A stretch of DNA of 64,000 nucleotides from Flexivirga oryzae (lineage in GTDB: Bacteria > Actinomycetota > Actinomycetes > Actinomycetales > Dermatophilaceae). Each line of letters begins with the position of its first letter. Position 1 is the stretch's first letter. The stretch lies in NCBI RefSeq assembly GCF_014190805.1, contig NZ_JACHVQ010000003.1, positions 124,001 to 188,000 on the forward strand, given 5' to 3'. The position numbers were made by a program, and so were the translations under genes. Below, in pieces: positions 34,845 to 43,909 of this stretch. The notes beneath the pieces are model-generated. The model was not told the origin of the DNA. It was given only the letters and a program-made list of their open reading frames with translations, and ran no database searches.

Positions 34845-36061
34845 CAGGAGACCCGCTCGAAGACGCCGGCCAGACCCTGACCGCCGCCGATGCACATGGT
34901 CAGCAGGCCGTAGCGGCCCTGGCGCTGGTGCAGCTCGCGAGCCAGGGTGGCGAGCATCCGGCCGCCGGTCGCCCCGACCGGGTGACCGAGGGAGATGCCG
35001 GATCCGCGGGCGTTGAGCCGCTCGTCGGCTACGTCGATCTTCCACTCCCGCAGCACGGCGAGGGCTTGAGCGGCGAAGGCCTCGTTGAGCTCGATCACGT
35101 CGAGCTCGTCCAGCGTGATGCCGGCGCGGTCCAGTGCGCCCGCGGTCGCCGGCACCGGGCCGATGCCCATGCGGTTGGGCTGGACCCCGGCCAGGCCCCA
35201 GCTGACCAGGCGCACCAACGGGCTCAGGCCGAGACGTTCGGCCTTCTCGGCGGTGGTGACGACCGCCATCGAGGCGGCGTCGTTCTGACCGGAGGCGTTG
35301 CCGGCGGTGACGGTGGCCTCCGGGTCGCTCTTCAGCAGCACCGGCCTCAGTCTCGCGAGAGTCTCGACCGAGGCCTCCGCGCGGGGATGCTCGTCGATGG
35401 TGATGACCTCCTCGCCCTTCCGCGTCCTCACCGTCACCGGGACGATCTCCTCGGCGAGCGCGCCAGAGCGCTGTGCGGCGACGGCCTTGCGATGGGAGGC
35501 CACCGCGAACTCGTCCTGCTCCTCGCGGGTGATGCCGTAGTCGCGGCGCAGGTTCTCCGCGGTCTCCAGCATGCCGCCGGGGACGGGATAGGCCTCGCCG
35601 CCCGCGGTCTGTCGGGCCCGGACCAGGCCGTCGTGGATCCTCACGCCGGTGCGGGCGCCACCCCAGCGCATGTCGAGGGAGTAGAAGGGGACGTTGCTCA
35701 TCGATTCGGCGCCGCCGGCGATGACGAGGTCGCTGCCGCCGGAGGCGACCTGCATGACCGCGTTGATCACCGACTGGAGGCCCGAGCCGCAGCGCCGGTC
35801 GACCTGCTGGCCGCCGACCGTGACGGGCAGACCGGCGTCCATCGCGACCACGCGGCCGATCGCCGGCGCCTCGGCGTTGGGGTTGCAGTGCCCGAGGATG
35901 ACGTCGTCGATCTCGTCGGGCGGCAGCTGGGTGCGCTCGAGCAGGCCCCTCAGCGCGGCCACGCCGAGCTGGGTGGCGGTGACGGACATGAACATGCCGC
36001 CGTAACCGCCGATGGCGGTGCGGATCGGCTCGCAGATCACGACGTCGCGAATGCCGTTCAT
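34844..36061 (-). CDS. acetyl-CoA acyltransferase (thiolase)
   Basis: 405 residues from the ATG at 36061 (GAAGGAAC upstream). Nucleophile in QVDRRCGSGLQSV (about Cys89), the His of NEAFAAQALAV/GHPVGATGGRM and the second Cys in TMCIGGGQG. Thiolase I/II type, degradative or synthetic. In this operon it would release acetyl-CoA from a 3-oxoacyl-CoA made by the dehydrogenase, hydratase and SDR. Stop overlaps the MaoC start. Confidence 0.92.
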   Translation of the reverse strand: MNGIRDVVICEPIRTAIGGYGGMFMSVTATQLGVAALRGLLERTQLPPDEIDDVILGHCNPNAEAPAIGRVVAMDAGLPVTVGGQQVDRRCGSGLQSVINAVMQVASGGSDLVIAGGAESMSNVPFYSLDMRWGGARTGVRIHDGLVRARQTAGGEAYPVPGGMLETAENLRRDYGITREEQDEFAVASHRKAVAAQRSGALAEEIVPVTVRTRKGEEVITIDEHPRAEASVETLARLRPVLLKSDPEATVTAGNASGQNDAASMAVVTTAEKAERLGLSPLVRLVSWGLAGVQPNRMGIGPVPATAGALDRAGITLDELDVIELNEAFAAQALAVLREWKIDVADERLNARGSGISLGHPVGATGGRMLATLARELHQRQGRYGLLTMCIGGGQGLAGVFERVS

Positions 36062-36074
36062 GGGTGTTCCTTCC

Positions 36075-36980
36075 TCAGGAGCCGGTCGCGATGGACAGGC
36101 TGGTTCGGACGGTCTCCGCGGAGACCAGGTGAGCAAGATGCGTCCCCGGCGCGTCCGGGTCTGCGGCCAGATACAGCCGGCCCGGATCGCCGCAGAAGAG
36201 CGGCGCAACGTTGCGGTGCGTCAGGCTGCGTACGTCGGCCAAACCCGATAGGCGTGCAGCCTCGGCGAGCAGCAGCGTCATCAGCGGACCCTGCACCACC
36301 AAGCCGGGATAGCCCTCGACTCCGGTCGCGTAGGGCCAGTCGTAGTGGATTCGATGGGGGTTCGCGGTGGCGGCGCTGAACCGCATCAGAAGCGTTGGGT
36401 CGGTCCGCAGCACCCACTCTCCCCCGCCGTCGTGCTCGGCCACCTTCTCCAGTGGTGCAGCGGGCACGACCGGCTCGACCGGCATCGGCGGGGCCGGCTG
36501 CGCGGGCGGCACATCCGGATCGCGCGGCGGCGCCGAGCGGTAGATCAGGTCCTGTCGCTCCTCGAGGCAGAGCGTGTCGCCGACGTGGAGCCGGGTCCGG
36601 GTCGTGACCACGGCCAACGCCCCCGAGCGGCCCTGCTTGTGCTCCACACCGATGACCTCGGCCCCCCGACGTACAGAGGAGCCGATCGGGATCGGCGCGT
36701 GCAGGATGATCTCCCCGCCGGCGAACATCCTCCGCGGCAGCTCGATCGGAGGCAGGAAACCACCGCGCCGAGGGTGACCGTCCGCCCCGAGGGCCGAGGA
36801 CCGGGGCCAGATAGGCAGCGCCAGCCAGTGCCACAGCGGCGGCAGCGGATCCCCGGCCCGCAGCAGCGGCAGCCCGTCATCGAGGAGTGCCTGAAAGGCC
36901 GCGACCGGCGCAGCCTCAGCCACTGCCTCGTCGGTGACGACGTGGGGGCGCCACCCGTGCGCGGCTCCGGTGCCGCCCAT
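36075..36980 (-). CDS. meh: mesaconyl-C4-CoA hydratase-like (FAS1-type dehydratase)
   Basis: 301 residues. Double hot-dog protein with the signature set I associate with mesaconyl-C4-CoA (3-methylfumaryl-CoA) hydratase: PLPPLWHWLALP, GGFLPPIELPRRMFAGGEI, then in the second half NPHRIHYDWPYA and EGYPGLVVQGPLM. The reaction gives (S)-citramalyl-CoA. Two genes upstream in transcription lies a CitE-type lyase and then an Mct-like CoA transferase, the same trio as in the 3-hydroxypropionate bicycle. The symbol is by similarity from memory; activity is inferred. Confidence 0.78.
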   Translation of the reverse strand: MGGTGAAHGWRPHVVTDEAVAEAAPVAAFQALLDDGLPLLRAGDPLPPLWHWLALPIWPRSSALGADGHPRRGGFLPPIELPRRMFAGGEIILHAPIPIGSSVRRGAEVIGVEHKQGRSGALAVVTTRTRLHVGDTLCLEERQDLIYRSAPPRDPDVPPAQPAPPMPVEPVVPAAPLEKVAEHDGGGEWVLRTDPTLLMRFSAATANPHRIHYDWPYATGVEGYPGLVVQGPLMTLLLAEAARLSGLADVRSLTHRNVAPLFCGDPGRLYLAADPDAPGTHLAHLVSAETVRTSLSIATGS

Positions 36981-36981
36981 G

Positions 36982-37749
36982 TCAGAGGTGCCGCCCGCCG
37001 GTGACCTCGGTGACGGTGCCGGTGATGTACGACGACAGGTCGCTGGCCAAGAAGAGCGCCACCGTGGCGATCTCATCCGGCTCCCCGGCGCGACCCATCG
37101 GGATCTCGGCCAGCTTGGAGTCCCAAGCCTTCTGCGGCATTGCCTCGGTCATTGCGCTGCGGATCAGCCCGGGCTGGATGGCGTTGACCCGCACTCCGAG
37201 GTGGGCGAGCTCCTTGGCTGCGGCCTTGGTCAGGCCGACGATGCCCGCCTTGGCAGCGGAGTAGTTGGTCTGTCCGATCATCCCGACCTTGCCCGAGATC
37301 GAGGACATGTTGACGATCACGCCCCTGCGCCCGTCGACCGGCTCCTGCTCGCGCATGATCAGTGAGGCCAGCTTGGTGCCGTTCCAGGCCCCCTTCAGAT
37401 GCACCGAGATGACCTGGTCGAACTCGTCCTCGGTCATCTTGCGCATCGTCGCGTCGCGAGTGATGCCGGCGTTGTTGACCATGATGTCCAGCGATCCGAA
37501 GGCATCTACCGCAGCCTCCAGCAACGCTTTGACCTGGCCGAAGTCGGTGACGTCGCAGCGTACCGCCCGGGCCACGTCGTCTCCGCCCAGCTCCTTGGCG
37601 GCGGCCTCGGTGGCGGCCAGGTCGAGGTCGCCGAGCACCACGCGGGCGCCCTCCTCGACGTACCGCTTCGCGATCGCCAGCCCGAGGCCCTGCGCGCCGC
37701 CGGTGATGACGGCCGTCCGGCCCTCCAGCAAACCCATGCCTGCACCCAT
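36982..37749 (-). CDS. SDR-family 3-hydroxyacyl-CoA dehydrogenase-like
   Basis: 255 residues from the ATG at 37749, directly after the upstream stop; a second ATG four codons in is possible. TGGAQGLGLA cofactor loop, NNAGITRD, Ser in NMSSISGK, and Tyr/Lys in NYSAAKAG. The GITRDATMRKMTEDEFD segment is typical of FabG-like acyl dehydrogenases. Here it would oxidise a 3-hydroxyacyl-CoA ahead of the thiolase. Confidence 0.88.
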   Translation of the reverse strand: MGAGMGLLEGRTAVITGGAQGLGLAIAKRYVEEGARVVLGDLDLAATEAAAKELGGDDVARAVRCDVTDFGQVKALLEAAVDAFGSLDIMVNNAGITRDATMRKMTEDEFDQVISVHLKGAWNGTKLASLIMREQEPVDGRRGVIVNMSSISGKVGMIGQTNYSAAKAGIVGLTKAAAKELAHLGVRVNAIQPGLIRSAMTEAMPQKAWDSKLAEIPMGRAGEPDEIATVALFLASDLSSYITGTVTEVTGGRHL

Positions 37750-37751
37750 CT

Positions 37752-38945
37752 CTAGTAGCTCTCCTTCTTGGCGGCGCGGGCGATGACCTGCGCCGCGATC
37801 ACGTTGCGTTGAATCTCGTTGGTCCCCTCGCCGAGGATCATCAGCGGGGCGTCGCGGAAGTAGCGCTCGACGTCGAACTCGCGTGAATAGCCGTAGCCGC
37901 CGTGCACCCGCATCGCGTCCAGCGCGACTTGCATCGCGGTCTCGGAGGCGAACAGCTTCGCCATCCCGGCCTCCAGGTCGGCGCGCTTGCCGGCATCGAG
38001 CCGCTCGGCCGCGTCCAGGGTCAGCAGTCGGGCCGCACGCATCCTCGTCGCCATGTCCGCGATCAGGTTGCCCACGCTCTCGTGCTTCCAGATCGGCTTC
38101 CCGAACGACTCTCGCTGCTGGGCGTAGGCAACCGCGGACTCCAGCGCGGCTTGGCCGACGCCGAGGGCGCGGGCGGCGACCTGGATGCGGCCGACCTCGA
38201 GGCCGCGCATCATCTGGCGCCAACCCTGGTGCGGCTCGCCCCCGAGTACGGCGGCGGCCGGCACCCGCATGCCGTCGAAGGACAGCGTGCAGGCCTCGAC
38301 GCCCTTGTAGCCCAGCTTCGGGATCTTCGCCGACACCTCATAGCCGGCCGGGTCGGGCCCGTGCTCGCCCTCCCAGCCGCCCGTCTCGACCAGGATCACG
38401 CTCATCCCCCGGTGGGCAGGGCTCGCGTCACGATCGGTCTTGCACAGCAGCCCGAGCAGGCCGGAGTGGGCGGCGTTCGAGATCCAGGTCTTCGCACCGT
38501 TGATGACCAGGTCGTCACCCTCGCGGGTGGCGTAGGTGCTCATGCTCTGCAGGTCCGAGCCACCCCCGGGCTCGGTCAGCGCCATCGTCGCGCGGAGCTC
38601 GCCGCTCGCCAACCGCGGCAGATACGCGGCCTGTTGCTCGGGCGTGCCGAACGTCTTGACCAGATAGGTGATCACCGCGTGCCCGCCGATCGCCCCGGCC
38701 AGGCTCATCCAGCCCCGCGCCAGCTCCGCGGTCACCCGCGCGAACGCCGCCATGCTCACCTCGACGCCGCCATACTCGGCCGGCACCAGGAGGCCGAAGA
38801 AGCCCAACTCCTTCATCTCCTCGATGAAGGCCTCCGGATAGGTGTCGCTCTCCTCGAAGCCGCGGACATTCGGCTTGACCTTCTCGTCCACGAACTCCCG
38901 AACGAGGGCGACCATCTGCTCCTCGTCGGCGGTGAGCTGGCTCAT
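37752..38945 (-). CDS. acyl-CoA dehydrogenase (second)
   Basis: 397 residues, clearly a diverged relative of the first dehydrogenase of this operon. ALTEPGGGSDLQSM, KTWISNAAHSG, GLEVGRIQVAARALGV and HGGYGYSREFDVERYFRDAP are the family landmarks. One of the two may act on methylsuccinyl-CoA to give mesaconyl-CoA, the substrate of the neighbouring transferase; which one cannot be decided by eye. ATG overlaps the CitE-type stop by four bases. Confidence 0.92.
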   Translation of the reverse strand: MSQLTADEEQMVALVREFVDEKVKPNVRGFEESDTYPEAFIEEMKELGFFGLLVPAEYGGVEVSMAAFARVTAELARGWMSLAGAIGGHAVITYLVKTFGTPEQQAAYLPRLASGELRATMALTEPGGGSDLQSMSTYATREGDDLVINGAKTWISNAAHSGLLGLLCKTDRDASPAHRGMSVILVETGGWEGEHGPDPAGYEVSAKIPKLGYKGVEACTLSFDGMRVPAAAVLGGEPHQGWRQMMRGLEVGRIQVAARALGVGQAALESAVAYAQQRESFGKPIWKHESVGNLIADMATRMRAARLLTLDAAERLDAGKRADLEAGMAKLFASETAMQVALDAMRVHGGYGYSREFDVERYFRDAPLMILGEGTNEIQRNVIAAQVIARAAKKESY

Positions 38946-39772
38946 GCGTCCTCCTTCCGCGCGGCGGCGGCGATGATCCGGGTGGCCCGGTCGATCACGG
39001 GCTTGTCCACCATCCGCCCGTCGACGGTCGCGACGCCACCCTCGTGTGCGACGGCGGTGGCGTCCAGGATCGACCTGGCCCAGGCGACGTCGGCCGCACT
39101 CGGACGCAGCACAGCATCGACGACGGCCACCTGCCTCGGATGGATGCAGAGCTTGCCCCCGAACCCGAGCCGGCGAGCGGCGTCGGCCTCGGCGGTGAGC
39201 GCCTCGACGTCGTCGATCGCGGCGTGCACGCCGTCGATCGGACCGGCGATCCCGGCGGCGGCGCTGGCCAGCACGAGCGCGCCGCGGCTGGGCACGAGTG
39301 CCTGCGCGTCGAGCGGGTCGATGCCGAGCTCGGCAGCTAGGTCGAAGCTGCCGAACGCCAGCCGCACCACGCCCTCGGTCGCCGCGATCGCCCGGGCGTC
39401 CAGGGCCCCGGTCGCGGTCTCGATCAGCGCGATCACCGGCACGCGGCGGCCCGCCGCGGCGAGCGGCGTACCGGCCTCCGCCTTAGCCATCATCACCGCG
39501 CCCGCCCGACCCGCGACGGCCTCCAGATCGGCCTCGTGCCACGGCGTGCCCGCCGCGTTCACCCGTACGACGACGGCCGCAGCCGCCTCTGACGACAACG
39601 ACCCCAGCCAGGTGACCACCGCCGCCCGAGCGCTCTCCTTCGCCTCGGGCGCCACCGCGTCCTCCAGGTCGACCACCACCACGTCCGCCCCAGCGGCAAC
39701 AGCCTTAGCGAAGCGCTCGGGCCGATCACCCGGCACGAAGAGGAAGGTCCGGCCGCTGTCCAGCCTGCTCAT
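38942..39772 (-). CDS. CitE-like lyase (citramalyl/malyl-CoA lyase type)
   Basis: 276 residues from the ATG at 39772, whose ATGA overlaps the transferase stop. HpcH/HpaI-CitE barrel: FLFVPGDRPERFAKA, VVDLEDAVAPEAKESAR (metal and substrate loop), ALIETATGALDARAI (metal Glu), FGSFDLAAELG and GKLCIHPRQV. Cleaves a 3-hydroxyacyl-CoA such as citramalyl-CoA into acetyl-CoA and pyruvate. Its place next to the mct- and meh-like genes makes citramalyl-CoA the best guess. Confidence 0.85.
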   Translation of the reverse strand: MSRLDSGRTFLFVPGDRPERFAKAVAAGADVVVVDLEDAVAPEAKESARAAVVTWLGSLSSEAAAAVVVRVNAAGTPWHEADLEAVAGRAGAVMMAKAEAGTPLAAAGRRVPVIALIETATGALDARAIAATEGVVRLAFGSFDLAAELGIDPLDAQALVPSRGALVLASAAAGIAGPIDGVHAAIDDVEALTAEADAARRLGFGGKLCIHPRQVAVVDAVLRPSAADVAWARSILDATAVAHEGGVATVDGRMVDKPVIDRATRIIAAAARKEDA

Positions 39773-41046
39773 CAACCGATCACCCCGTCGCGATGCAGTG
39801 CGGCGAGTCGATCGGGGTCGAGGCCCAGACCGGCGAGCACCTCGTCGGAGTGCTCGCCGACGCGCGGCGCGGGCGCGGGTGGCACCTGCCGATCATCGAT
39901 GCGCAGGGGCCCGCCGGGCGCGAGGTAACGGCCGACGCCCGGCTGCTCCAGCTCGGCGAAGAGCGGGTTCGCACGCAGCAACGCGGCGCCGTCCGCGGCC
40001 AGGTCGTCGAAGCTCCGGTAGGGCGCATGCAGGGCACGAGAGGTAGACAGCACCACCTGAGCCTCGCTCCAGGAGTGCCGTTCGAACCAGTCCCCGAGCA
40101 GCGCGCCGATGACCTGTCGGCAGCGGTAGCGTTCCGCCTCCTCGCTGAAGTCCGCGCCGACCGCCTTCTCCACGGCAGTCATCGCATCGACGAGTCCCAT
40201 CCCGTCGAGCAGCCGGTGCCAATGCCGGTCGGTGAGCACGACCACCATGAAGCGCACGCCGTCGGCGGTGATGAAGTCCCGACCGAAGGTGCCGAAGACG
40301 TCGTTGCCCGAGGGGCCGCGCTGGACCCCGCTCAGCTGGGACTCCGCGATGTATCCCAGCGCACCGGCCAAGGAGAGCGCGACGTCCTCCAAGGCGATCG
40401 TGAGATGCCGGCCACGTCCCGTCTCGCGGCGGCCGTGCACGCCGGCCAAGATGCCGGTCGCGAGGTAGAGCCCAGCAGCGATGTCCCACGCCGGAATGAC
40501 CCCGTTACTCGGCACCACCGAGTCCTTGGGTCCGGTCAGCGTGGGGAATCCGGTGCTCGCCTGCACGGTGTAGTCGACGGCCGAGCCACCGTCACGGCGC
40601 CCGCTCAACAACGCGTAGACCAGATCCGGGCGGCGTTCGACGAGCCCGTCGTAAGTGAGGTCGTGGTAGCGCTCGGAGTTCGCCAGCGCGATGGCGCCGC
40701 CAGGGTCGTCGACAGAGCTTCCGGTGCCACAGATCAGGTCGCGCACCAGCTCACGGCCCTGCGACCGGCTCATGTCGACGGCCAACGCCCGCTTGCCCTG
40801 GTTCAGCCCGTTCCAGTAGAGGCTGGCGCCTTGAGCGGAGCGGGGCAGCCGCGTGCGGTCGGGCGCGCCACCCAACGGCTCGATCCGAATGACGTCGGCC
40901 CCGAGTTGATGCAGGGTCATGCCGCACAGGGGTGTCGCAACATAGCTGGAGATCTCCACGACCCGCAGGCCGCTGAGCGGTCCGTGTCGATCCGGAACGG
41001 TGTTCGCTGAGGCCGCCGGCGCAGCTCCCTGAGGTCGGATGGTCAT
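39772..41046 (-). CDS. mct: family III CoA transferase, mesaconyl-CoA C1-C4 transferase-like
   Basis: 424 residues. CaiB/BaiF fold, and in detail close to 2-methylfumaryl-CoA isomerase (Mct) of Chloroflexus as I remember it: GLRVVEISSYVATPLCGMTL, QLGADVIRIEP, LYWNGLNQGKRALAVD, LSGRRDGGSAVDYTV, GTFGRDFITADG, LEQPGVGRYLAPGGPL and PAPRVGEHSDEVL. The enzyme moves CoA within mesaconate from C1 to C4. Stop and start are coupled to the lyase. The residue at the usual catalytic Asp lies within SVDDPGG or nearby and should be checked. Confidence 0.78.
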   Translation of the reverse strand: MTIRPQGAAPAASANTVPDRHGPLSGLRVVEISSYVATPLCGMTLHQLGADVIRIEPLGGAPDRTRLPRSAQGASLYWNGLNQGKRALAVDMSRSQGRELVRDLICGTGSSVDDPGGAIALANSERYHDLTYDGLVERRPDLVYALLSGRRDGGSAVDYTVQASTGFPTLTGPKDSVVPSNGVIPAWDIAAGLYLATGILAGVHGRRETGRGRHLTIALEDVALSLAGALGYIAESQLSGVQRGPSGNDVFGTFGRDFITADGVRFMVVVLTDRHWHRLLDGMGLVDAMTAVEKAVGADFSEEAERYRCRQVIGALLGDWFERHSWSEAQVVLSTSRALHAPYRSFDDLAADGAALLRANPLFAELEQPGVGRYLAPGGPLRIDDRQVPPAPAPRVGEHSDEVLAGLGLDPDRLAALHRDGVIG

Positions 41047-41052
41047 GGCCCC

Positions 41053-42384
41053 TCAGCTCCCCATGCTCCACAGGAACAGGCCTGCGGCGTAGAGGACCCC
41101 GACCACGATCATCGCGATGACCAGGTAGCCCATGATGTCCTTCAGCCGCAGCCTGGACAGTGCCAGTGCGGGGATCAGCCACAACGGCTGGATGATGTCG
41201 TTCCAGGCGTTGCCGAGCATGACGGCCATCGTGTTCACCGGCACGGGGCTGCCCAGCTGGTGCGCGGCCTCGATCGCGAAGGGCCCCTGCAGCACCCAGT
41301 GCCCTCCCGCGGAAGGCGCGAAGAAGTTGATCACCCACGAGGCCAGCAGATTGACGACCGGCAGGGTGTCGGCGCTGGCGACCGAGGTCAGCCCGCTGGC
41401 GATCGAGCCGACCAGGCCGGAGACCGCCATGATCGCCATGATCCCCGCGTAGAACGGGTATTGCAGCACGACTCCGGACACCGTCGTGATCCCATCGCGG
41501 AGCTTGTCCACGTACGTCGCCGGCGTCCCGCACAGCAGGATGCCCACGAAGAGCAGGGTGAAGTTGACCGTATTGATGTTGAGATTGCCGCCGTCGACGA
41601 AGTACATGACCAGGTAGGCGACCCCGAGCGCGCCGATCGCATAGCCCGCCAGCCGGCTGTGGTTGAGTCGCTCGGCGACCTCGAGCCGGCCCTGAGGACG
41701 CGGCACACCGGTCGGCCGGTCGTCGCGCTGCTCCTCGGCGATCGGGACGATCTTGCGCGGGTCGCGCGGGTGCATCATCGGCATCAGGACCATCAGCACG
41801 ATCAGAACGACGACGGCCAGCGTCAGCATCTGCCAGGAGAAGATGGTCTTCGCCAGCGGCAGGACGCCCATCTCCTTCTCGAGCGGATGACCCGGCGTGG
41901 AGACGACGACCGGGATCGAGGCCGACAGCCCGAGTCCGTAGAGCGTGAAGGCGCTGTACGCCGAGGCGATGATGAGCGGATAGTGAACGCCGCTGACCCG
42001 GCTTGCCAGCTTCTTGGCGATGACCCCGCCGATGACCAGACCGAAGCCCCAGTTGAGGTAGCTGGCGATACCGCCGACGAGGGTGGCGATGACGATCGCC
42101 GCCCGCGGCGAGTCAACCTTCGACGCGATCAGCTCCAGCAGCCGATCGACCGCGCTCGTCTTGGCCAGCACATAGCCCAGGACGAGGACGAGGGCCATCT
42201 GCATGGCGAACTCGAGCAGGTTCCAGAAGCCGTCACCCCAGGCTGTGACGATCTGATGCGGCCCAGTGCCTTCGAAGACCATCGCCAGCACGGCTGTCAG
42301 GAAGGTCAGGCCGATCACGAGCACCAGCGGGTCAGGCATGTACTTCCGCATGATGTCGGTGAAGAAGTTCTGCAGACGTTCCAT
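41053..42384 (-). CDS. atoE: AtoE-family short-chain fatty acid transporter
   Basis: 443 residues, about 11-12 membrane helices. Landmarks of the AtoE family: FTDIMRKYMPDPLVLVIGL, GFWNLLEFAMQMALVLVLGY, SYLNWGFGLVIGG and FFAPSAGGHWVLQGP. It moves short-chain acids such as acetoacetate or butyrate across the cytoplasmic membrane. In this operon it is the probable uptake system. It lies six bases upstream of the transferase gene. Confidence 0.9.
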   Translation of the reverse strand: MERLQNFFTDIMRKYMPDPLVLVIGLTFLTAVLAMVFEGTGPHQIVTAWGDGFWNLLEFAMQMALVLVLGYVLAKTSAVDRLLELIASKVDSPRAAIVIATLVGGIASYLNWGFGLVIGGVIAKKLASRVSGVHYPLIIASAYSAFTLYGLGLSASIPVVVSTPGHPLEKEMGVLPLAKTIFSWQMLTLAVVVLIVLMVLMPMMHPRDPRKIVPIAEEQRDDRPTGVPRPQGRLEVAERLNHSRLAGYAIGALGVAYLVMYFVDGGNLNINTVNFTLLFVGILLCGTPATYVDKLRDGITTVSGVVLQYPFYAGIMAIMAVSGLVGSIASGLTSVASADTLPVVNLLASWVINFFAPSAGGHWVLQGPFAIEAAHQLGSPVPVNTMAVMLGNAWNDIIQPLWLIPALALSRLRLKDIMGYLVIAMIVVGVLYAAGLFLWSMGS

Positions 42385-42416
42385 TGTCCTCTCCTTCGAG
42401 GATCCTGGCGGCGGCC

Positions 42417-42863
42417 TCAGGCCGCGCGAAGACGGATGAGGGCCGGACAACGGCCCTCCTGGACGACGTCGTCGTCCTGGTTGATGAGCCGGAAGGTGCG
42501 TCCGACCACGCCGGTGGTCCCGGAGGAGGTGAGCCGCAGCGAGCTGATCTCCATCTCGCAGTGCAACGTGTCCCCGATGAGCAACCGCTTGACGAACCGC
42601 CAGTCGTCGATGCTGAGCATCGCGACCGCCGAGTCGGCGAACCAGCCGGCACGGTCCATGAGGCCGGTGACGAGGGCGATGCCGAACACGCCATGGACGA
42701 GGCGCTGGCCCGAAGGCGTGCGGCGGGCGAACTCGACGTCCGAGTGAATCGGGTTCCAGTCACCCGACATCATCGAGAAGACGGTGAGGTCGGTCTCGGT
42801 GACCGTGCGGGCCAGCGAGACGTAGCGCTGACCCACCTCGAGGTCCTCGAAGTACAGGCTCAC
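42417..42863 (-). CDS. MaoC-like enoyl-CoA hydratase (second)
   Basis: 148 residues, hot-dog fold with the hydratase motif MSGDWNPIHSDVEFARR and LVHGVFGIALVTGL. It overlaps the upstream zinc dehydrogenase stop by four bases and precedes the transporter by 32 bp. It is only distantly similar to the first MaoC gene of the operon, so the two probably have different substrates. Confidence 0.87.
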   Translation of the reverse strand: MSLYFEDLEVGQRYVSLARTVTETDLTVFSMMSGDWNPIHSDVEFARRTPSGQRLVHGVFGIALVTGLMDRAGWFADSAVAMLSIDDWRFVKRLLIGDTLHCEMEISSLRLTSSGTTGVVGRTFRLINQDDDVVQEGRCPALIRLRAA

Positions 42864-43909
42864 CGCTGCTCCCCCGCCACCTCGAGCACGATGCGGCCGA
42901 GGTTCTCGCCGGCCTCCATCCGCTCATGGACCGCGCGGCACTGCGCCAGCGGCACGACGGTGTCGACGCGGGCGCGCAACGAGCCCCCGGCAACCAGGCT
43001 CAGCACCTCGTTCATCTCGGCGATGCTGCAGGACTTGGTGCCCACCAACGCGATCTCCTTGAGGATCAGGTACGCCGGAGGAATGCGCGCGTGCCTACCA
43101 TTGACGTTCCCGATGACCACGACCCGCCCGCCCGGGCGCACGGCGTGACACGACTCGTTGAGCGTGGGCTCGCCGACGACGTCGAGGACGACGTCGGCCT
43201 GCCCGTACCGACGGCGCAGCTCGCCGGAGAACCGTCGGTCGGGAGAGACGATCACGTCGACGGCGCCCGCCTGACGCACCGGCCCGACCGAGGCCCCGCT
43301 CGACACCACGCCCACGGCGCGGGCGCCGAGCATGGCGAGCACCTCGATCGCGTGGACCCCGACTCCTCCGCTGGCCCCCGTGACCACGACCAGGTCGCCG
43401 GCCTGGACGCCGCCACGCCCGACGACCGCGTGGTAGGCGGTCCCCAGGGTGCAGGTCATGATCGCGGCCTCGGCCAACGGCATCGTCGCGGGCACCGTCA
43501 GGCTCGTGCGCGCCTCGACGACGACGTACTCGGCATAGCCGCCGTCGCGGTCCTCGCCGAGGAACTGGGGCGTCTGCTCCTCGCACAGGGCCTCCTCGCC
43601 CGCCGCACAGCGGCGGCAGCGACCACATCCGGTGAAGATCATCGTCATCACGCGATCTCCGACCGCGAAGTCACGGACGTCGGGCCCCGTGGCCGCGACC
43701 CAGCCACTCACCTGGTGACCCAGCGTGACCGGCACCAGGGCACGGGGGAACGCTCCGGCCCGGGTGAGCAGGTCGTGACGGCACACACCGCAGTAGGCGA
43801 CCTTCACGAGCAGCTGGCCCGGCCCCACCTGCGGGACGTCGACCCGGTGCTCGGCGAGGACCTCGGGCCCCCCGAAGCCGGTGATCCGGTGGGCGATCAT
43901 GGTGCTCAT
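42860..43909 (-). CDS. zinc-dependent alcohol dehydrogenase (MDR family)
   Basis: 349 residues. Catalytic zinc site YCGVCRHDLL with Cys39 and GHQVSG; structural zinc lobe GCGRCRRCAAGEEALC with four Cys; NAD fold VVVTGASGGVGVHA. Members oxidise alcohols or reduce enoyl-CoA. Its role in the acid pathway is unclear. Start and stop both overlap neighbours by four bases, so it is translated with the ligase and the MaoC gene. Confidence 0.9.
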   Translation of the reverse strand: MSTMIAHRITGFGGPEVLAEHRVDVPQVGPGQLLVKVAYCGVCRHDLLTRAGAFPRALVPVTLGHQVSGWVAATGPDVRDFAVGDRVMTMIFTGCGRCRRCAAGEEALCEEQTPQFLGEDRDGGYAEYVVVEARTSLTVPATMPLAEAAIMTCTLGTAYHAVVGRGGVQAGDLVVVTGASGGVGVHAIEVLAMLGARAVGVVSSGASVGPVRQAGAVDVIVSPDRRFSGELRRRYGQADVVLDVVGEPTLNESCHAVRPGGRVVVIGNVNGRHARIPPAYLILKEIALVGTKSCSIAEMNEVLSLVAGGSLRARVDTVVPLAQCRAVHERMEAGENLGRIVLEVAGEQR

